This document shows, in pieces, positions 40,324 to 46,300 of a DNA stretch of 64,000 nt (its first letter is position 1; the number at the start of each line of letters is the position of its first letter). The stretch spans positions 248,001 to 312,000 of the forward strand of contig CAOLHI010001484.1 of the NCBI GenBank assembly GCA_948474755.1. The letters are read 5' to 3'. Made by a program: the position numbers and the translations under genes. This stretch comes from Ctenosaura bakeri (taxonomy: Eukaryota > Chordata > Lepidosauria > Squamata > Iguanidae). The notes beneath the pieces are model-generated. The model saw only the letters and a program-made list of their open reading frames with translations. It had not been told where the DNA came from and did no database searches.

Positions 40324-43300
40324 AGTTGGGAAAATAAGAAGGTGAAATGATTGCCTCTCCCCAGTGCCTTGGATGAACAGGAATGTGAAAACATGTAAAA
40401 CATGTAAACTGGTGTAAACTGATGTATACCATTCTGGATTTTTTTTTTGATATAATGGTTATGTAAAATATTTGTAAACAAATAAATGAAGAATAAATAA
40501 AACATCTGGCAAGACAAGCACAGGAAAGCTATGGCAACAACATCATCACAAATCTCAGTACTAAACAGAATCTTTCACATTTGTAGATGCCAACTTCGAA
40601 TTTTAGGAACACCAGTGATCAGTCACCTGGGATTTTTCTCATCCTGGCTCTAGCAATCATAAGAACCACAACACTGATAAGAATATACCGTTACTGCTAG
40701 TGGTAGAACTATCTTGCTGTTACTATGATCCCCATCTCCTGACTTACCTATAGCTGGCATGTTGGAAAGTGCTACATAACTTGGATGGTGAACAATGCTT
40801 ATGTTAAAGGTAGCTTTCATAGCAGGCTCATCAAAACATGGATAAACTTTTCTTGCATCTAATGGTTCTAGTTGTGATGCAATCAGCGATCTAAATTAAC
40901 AAGATGAATTAGGTTCAATTCAGTAATCTTGATCCAGCATTTCCTATGAAACAGGCTTCTACATGCATACCCCAAAGATAGTGCTTTACATGCAGTTCCC
41001 CAACTTGACCCACTAAGTGAATCTGTGTGCACATATTTTATTTTATTTATTTGTATCCCATCTTTTCCCCAACCCTGTAAAATAAGATACAAGCACACCA
41101 GTCAGCCGTAGTATCAGCCTCTGTCAGGGAAAGAGTACACTGGATGGTACACACTTTTGGACAGACTCAAACATCGTCTTACCTGTCTGCTTCAGGAATG
41201 AGCAGTTTCTATAGTCTTTGAAGAACAAAATTATGAAGGATGACCACTCAGGTTAATTTTAATGAAGCATGCTTTCAAGTAAGTGCACTTAGGACTGCAG
41301 CTTCTGCCTCTACTGAGACCTATGGCACTCAATAAAATTTGGATAAAGGCTTCATTTAGAAAGAAAGAAAAGTTGCAGCAGAACAGCGTTTGAGAGATTT
41401 GATTTAGATCAGCATTATCTGGCCCTCCAGATGTCATTTGCCTGAAACTTCCAGAATACTACAGTGTCATCTTATTAGTGACATAAATGCCTGAGTATGG
41501 CTTATGTATGCATGTACCTCTTTTGGGGTGGAGCACAGGAGCTAAAGTGGCCCCTCTACCCTTATGAGGGTTCAGGGTGCAGAAGACTTGTCAACAGCTC
41601 CCCCCTCCGCCCGAGTGAGCACTCCCCTTCCCATTCCTTTCCGGGGCTTCCTCCTCCCATTCCCTTGCCCTTTGCCTAGGTGCATGTGCTTTGCCTAGGT
41701 GCACTACTTCCACACACCCAGGCAAAAGGCAAATGAAGAGGCACACCTGAGCATGGAAAAGGTGCATATGTGCTTCCTTGCAATTCTGCTCCTCCCATTC
41801 TCTTGCTTTTTGCCCAGGCACACCTGCCTTCCTTCCCCACACCCATGCAGAAGGCAAGCAAACAGAGGGGGGAAGAAGCTTCATGCATATCTTCTTTCTC
41901 TGTCCATGGGGCTCCCTCCTCCTATTCACTTACCTTTTGCCCATGTGTGGAGAATGAAGGCATGACATGCACAGGTAAAAGGCAAGGGAATGGGAGGGGG
42001 AGAATGGAGGGAGGCAAGCGAGCACTTTACAAATAATCAAATTTGTGAAGGTCAAACCTGAAAATGTGGAGGGAGGACTGTATTTTCTAGCCCTTCTCAC
42101 CTTGTTCCAAAGCTCCCTCTGGCAGCAATCAAGCTCTAGGTTGTGGCACTTCTGTTCCAGCTTACTGCTGGGGAGGGAAGCGAAGGGGAAATAATTCAGA
42201 AAATAACCATGTGTTTGGTCTGGGCTTCAAGGGAAGGAAAAGGAGGGTGTGCTCCACCTGTGAGAACACCCTTATTTCTTCTCCCCTCTGAACCCAAAAC
42301 TAATTGCTTCTTCAATGCCACTCCCTCCATCTCCTCCCCATGGTAAGCAGCTGCATCCCTTCCCAGGGCTTGATAGATGTCACAGCAAGAGAGGACACAG
42401 AATTGCATGGGTGGAGTGTTTTGCTTTGCTTGCTTGATATACTATCTCAGCCTTAGTCAAAATAGCTAGTGGTGAGGAATTCTGCGTTGTGCAACACAAA
42501 CAAAATTTGGAAGGCTACAAGTAGCTCACTGTTGAAATTGAGCTGAGGTTAAAAATCCACATGGCTAGAAACACTAAAGACAAAACAGTAAAACCAGTGT
42601 CTCCATAAGCCTGATCACTGCAGTACAAATTTCAATTCCTTCATTTAACATTTACTGATTTCAACAACACTTCTTTCCACAAGGATGTGTATTTGAATCA
42701 CCAGCTGAAGGGTTTGTGGAATGGGGGTGGGGGGTTTGACCATTTCCCCCCACACCATCCTCAGTGAACCTGCACCAGAGGGAAAAGAGTGGGACACTGC
42801 CACACATCCTTTTGGTTTTATCAGCTCTCATTGACCTAAACCTATTACAAAAGAGTCAAGTTATAATGCTTACTGGAGGCTATACTCCTGCTGACTATTC
42901 AGAGATTGCCTTCATGTCTACAGTGACAACAGTAGCCTCTGGGGTGAGCTTCCATTTACTGATGGATAGGTGCCTGTCAGAGAAGTTAGACATTCATGCT
43001 CAGTTTATTCTCTGCTGCCATTAGCATTAGCTATTAGCATTAGCATTCTCCCATTAAGAAACAGAGAAATGGGAGAAGTAATATTATTTGGTGGTAGGAT
43101 TGATTCAGGATATGAGCCTAAGCAGGTAGCCTATCTGGACTCAGAAAAAGTGTGGGGAAACACAATTCCATTCATTCTTCCAGACAGCATGGTTACTGGC
43201 CATATTAGCTGGGGGATTCTGAGAGTTGTATTCCAAAAAAAGTAACCTTTCCAAGTTCTGGGGCTACCCTACCAACCCGTGACATTGACCCTAGAGTCAT

Positions 43301-46300
43301 CATTTCCTGATCTTTATTTCCTTGGCTGTGTGGCTTCTACTGTAAAAGCAAAGCAAAATTTTTGCAGGCAGGAAACACTATTTTGTCCTTGCATTATCTT
43401 AGTGATACTAGTAAAACAACGGCTGTATGTTATAACCCATTTTATTATGGATGAATTTACATGAGTAAGACTCTTAAGACATCTCAGTCACACATTTTAA
43501 CGTCATTAATTATAAAGCTAATGTCTAGAAATAAGTCAAGGGCCCTTTCTGCACGCCAGTCCTGTTGCGGAATGGCCTCAGTAGCGTTGCACGATTGCAA
43601 GGACCGTTCCACATGACGTCCTCGCAATCATGCGACGCTTCCGAGGCCATTAGGTGGCGATTGCGCATTATAACATTTTTAGCTCGTTGCCGAAAATGAT
43701 GCGCGATTGTGCATCCCTCCCATGCCCCACATGCACTTACCTTGTGTGCAGAGGCTCCAGACGCGCGGCCATCGCGCTTCCTCCCCCAGCACAGCCTGGG
43801 AAAGTACCGAGCTGCGCTGCGCAAGGAAGGAGGGGAGCACTCATGCTTCTTTCCAGCCAGCACAGAACTGATGCAGAGGGGAAGTGGAGGGGATGCGAGT
43901 GCCTCCCAGACGAGGCTTTTCGCGCGATCTCCGCATAACGCCAGCGACACCAGGTAAGGTGCGAAAAAGGCCAAGAATAAAGATATTATGCCTACTGTAT
44001 TTTGCTATGATGATAATAGCAATACTGATATTCTGTTTTTGTATAGGGCTTTTATTTGACACAATATAAGTTCCTAACACCAGTTCCTCCAAGATCTACT
44101 TCAGCAGATCAGTCTGATGGAGGAGCATGAGCTTCTCACAGCTGAGAAAAACCACCACATGGCAAAGGGAAATTCTAGTGATTTCTTAGGGCAGCATCTC
44201 AGTTGAAAAACTGCCTTCACTCTGACAAAGCTTTCCCCAGGCTCAGGAAAGCCTGTGGGAAGCAAAAAGACACAAAATGGCTAGTTCAATTCCTCCTGTC
44301 CTTTCTCTGTACAAGGAAGATGAAGGAAGACCAAAGGGCACTCAGCCAGCACTTCAAGGAGAACTTAGATGGCACATGAAATGGTAGCCACACATACTGC
44401 TGGCTCAGGGACTTTGGGAAAGGGAAGAGAATGAGCTTCAGGCAAGAAGAGCCCCACCTGAGCCCCTAGAAGCCAGTTAGGCTAGCCTCAAAAGCCAGAT
44501 CTGACCCCTACAGTGTGAGGTTCCTGATCCCTGTTGCTTTTCCCCAACACAGGCAAGCCAATTCTACCTAACATCTCTGCTGTCTCATGTTCCCCTATAG
44601 GTAGAAAAAAAAGTACCACAGCCAGTTCTTTCCCATGTGCCTGTAACTAGCTTATACCTACTACCCATCCCTCTGGCATGCTGCACCAGTCTCTGTGCCA
44701 CATTGCATGCCAGATTTTGAGAAGCCCGTGAGCATGACACCTTTTGTGGGTGCCCTCCCCTGAGTGAGCTCTTTCTCATTACCACTGTCAGCACTGATTT
44801 GATTGCTCAATCCCACCCACTTTAGGGTGCAACCTGTGCCACCAAGAGAAGCAAAGGCAAACAGAAGCTAGTGCTGTTCCTTCTGCAACTGGCAATAGCA
44901 ACAGCAATAGCAGTTACATTTCCATACTGCTTATCAGAGCTAAGCACTCCCTAAGCGGTTTACAATGTGTAAGCTAATTGCCCCCAACAATCTGGGCACT
45001 CATTTTACTGATCTGCAGAAGGATGAAAAGATGAGTCAACTTGGAACCCTGCAGGATCGAACTCATAATGTTGTGGCTGCAGTACTAGCATTTAACCACT
45101 GCACCACCAGAGCTCAGCAACAGCAAGGAAGAAAAACAGAGCTAGAGGGCTCTGCCAGGCTACAGCGGCACCTCAGCTGGTTGCGGACCTCAGTAGCTGC
45201 CCACAGTGTCAACCGGGGCCTTTGTGGCTCTCAGTCCTAATCTGCACAAATGAAGGAAGGAAATTCTGACAAAATAGTTGCACTCCTTCATTGAGACCAT
45301 TTACAACAGAGCCTCTAAAAACATCTATCAAACACTGATATGACTTAAGAAATACCTAACAAAGACCTAAAAGTATCTAGCAAAGACAAGCAAAACAAAA
45401 AGTACGTTAGTATTGCCCATATACGTGGACTTTGAAAGTTTTTTTTTTTTCATTTCCTATTTCAAAACTGCTGGCATCAGCATGTTATGGACACTGATGA
45501 AGAAGAACCAACACTATCTGATTGAGTGACCACTAGTTGAGTTCAGGTAGGCTGAATTCCTTAAAGCGGAAAAAGAAATATACATGTAACAAATGAGCAA
45601 ACAAAAACAGGAACTCAGACACAAACTAATCTCTCCTTCACCGCTATTTTTCCAAAATTTGTCATCCTGCAGATATGTTGGAAAGTAATAGTGCACACCA
45701 AAGACCAGAAGGACTAGAAAGCACATGTCCACTAATCCCCTCCCTACTGTGTAGACCACAGGCATGTTTGGTCATTTTGAGGGCTAGCTGCAAAATCAGT
45801 ACAGCAGACTGATGAGGAAACACCCTCATTGCAAAATCTAACCAAGTGCAATCTGCTTTTTTTTTTTAAATGGAACTAATGTCATCAAAGCAGAAGTTGG
45901 AAAAGAAACATATTTTAAAGTTGGAAGCTCATTTTGACAATTTATTTTGATAGTTTTTGAACATCTTGTAATATTTCAGCACTGCTATTTTCCCCCTGGC
46001 ACTGTGGATAGCAGAGCATGCCTTCAACAAACCCTGAGCCCTTTAGCTTGGAGGCATGGTAGGACTGACACTCCCGGAAAGATATTGCTTATCCTTTCCT
46101 CCCTTGCCTCTTCCCCCATATTAATCCTACAGAGACAGAAATGCAGAGCTAGAAGCAGCATTTCACCTTGCTTATTCTCAACAAATGGAGTTTACCTCCC
46201 CAGGAATGCATTTTACCATTTCAGGGAAAGGGGGCATGGTTTGAAAATACACATTCAATATTATCATTCTTTAATTTGGAAAAAACAAAAAACAAACTTC

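Noticed and set aside
43525..43974. 149-codon minus-strand ORF
   Set aside because: Coincides with a CpG-rich non-autonomous DNA element; no transposase motif.
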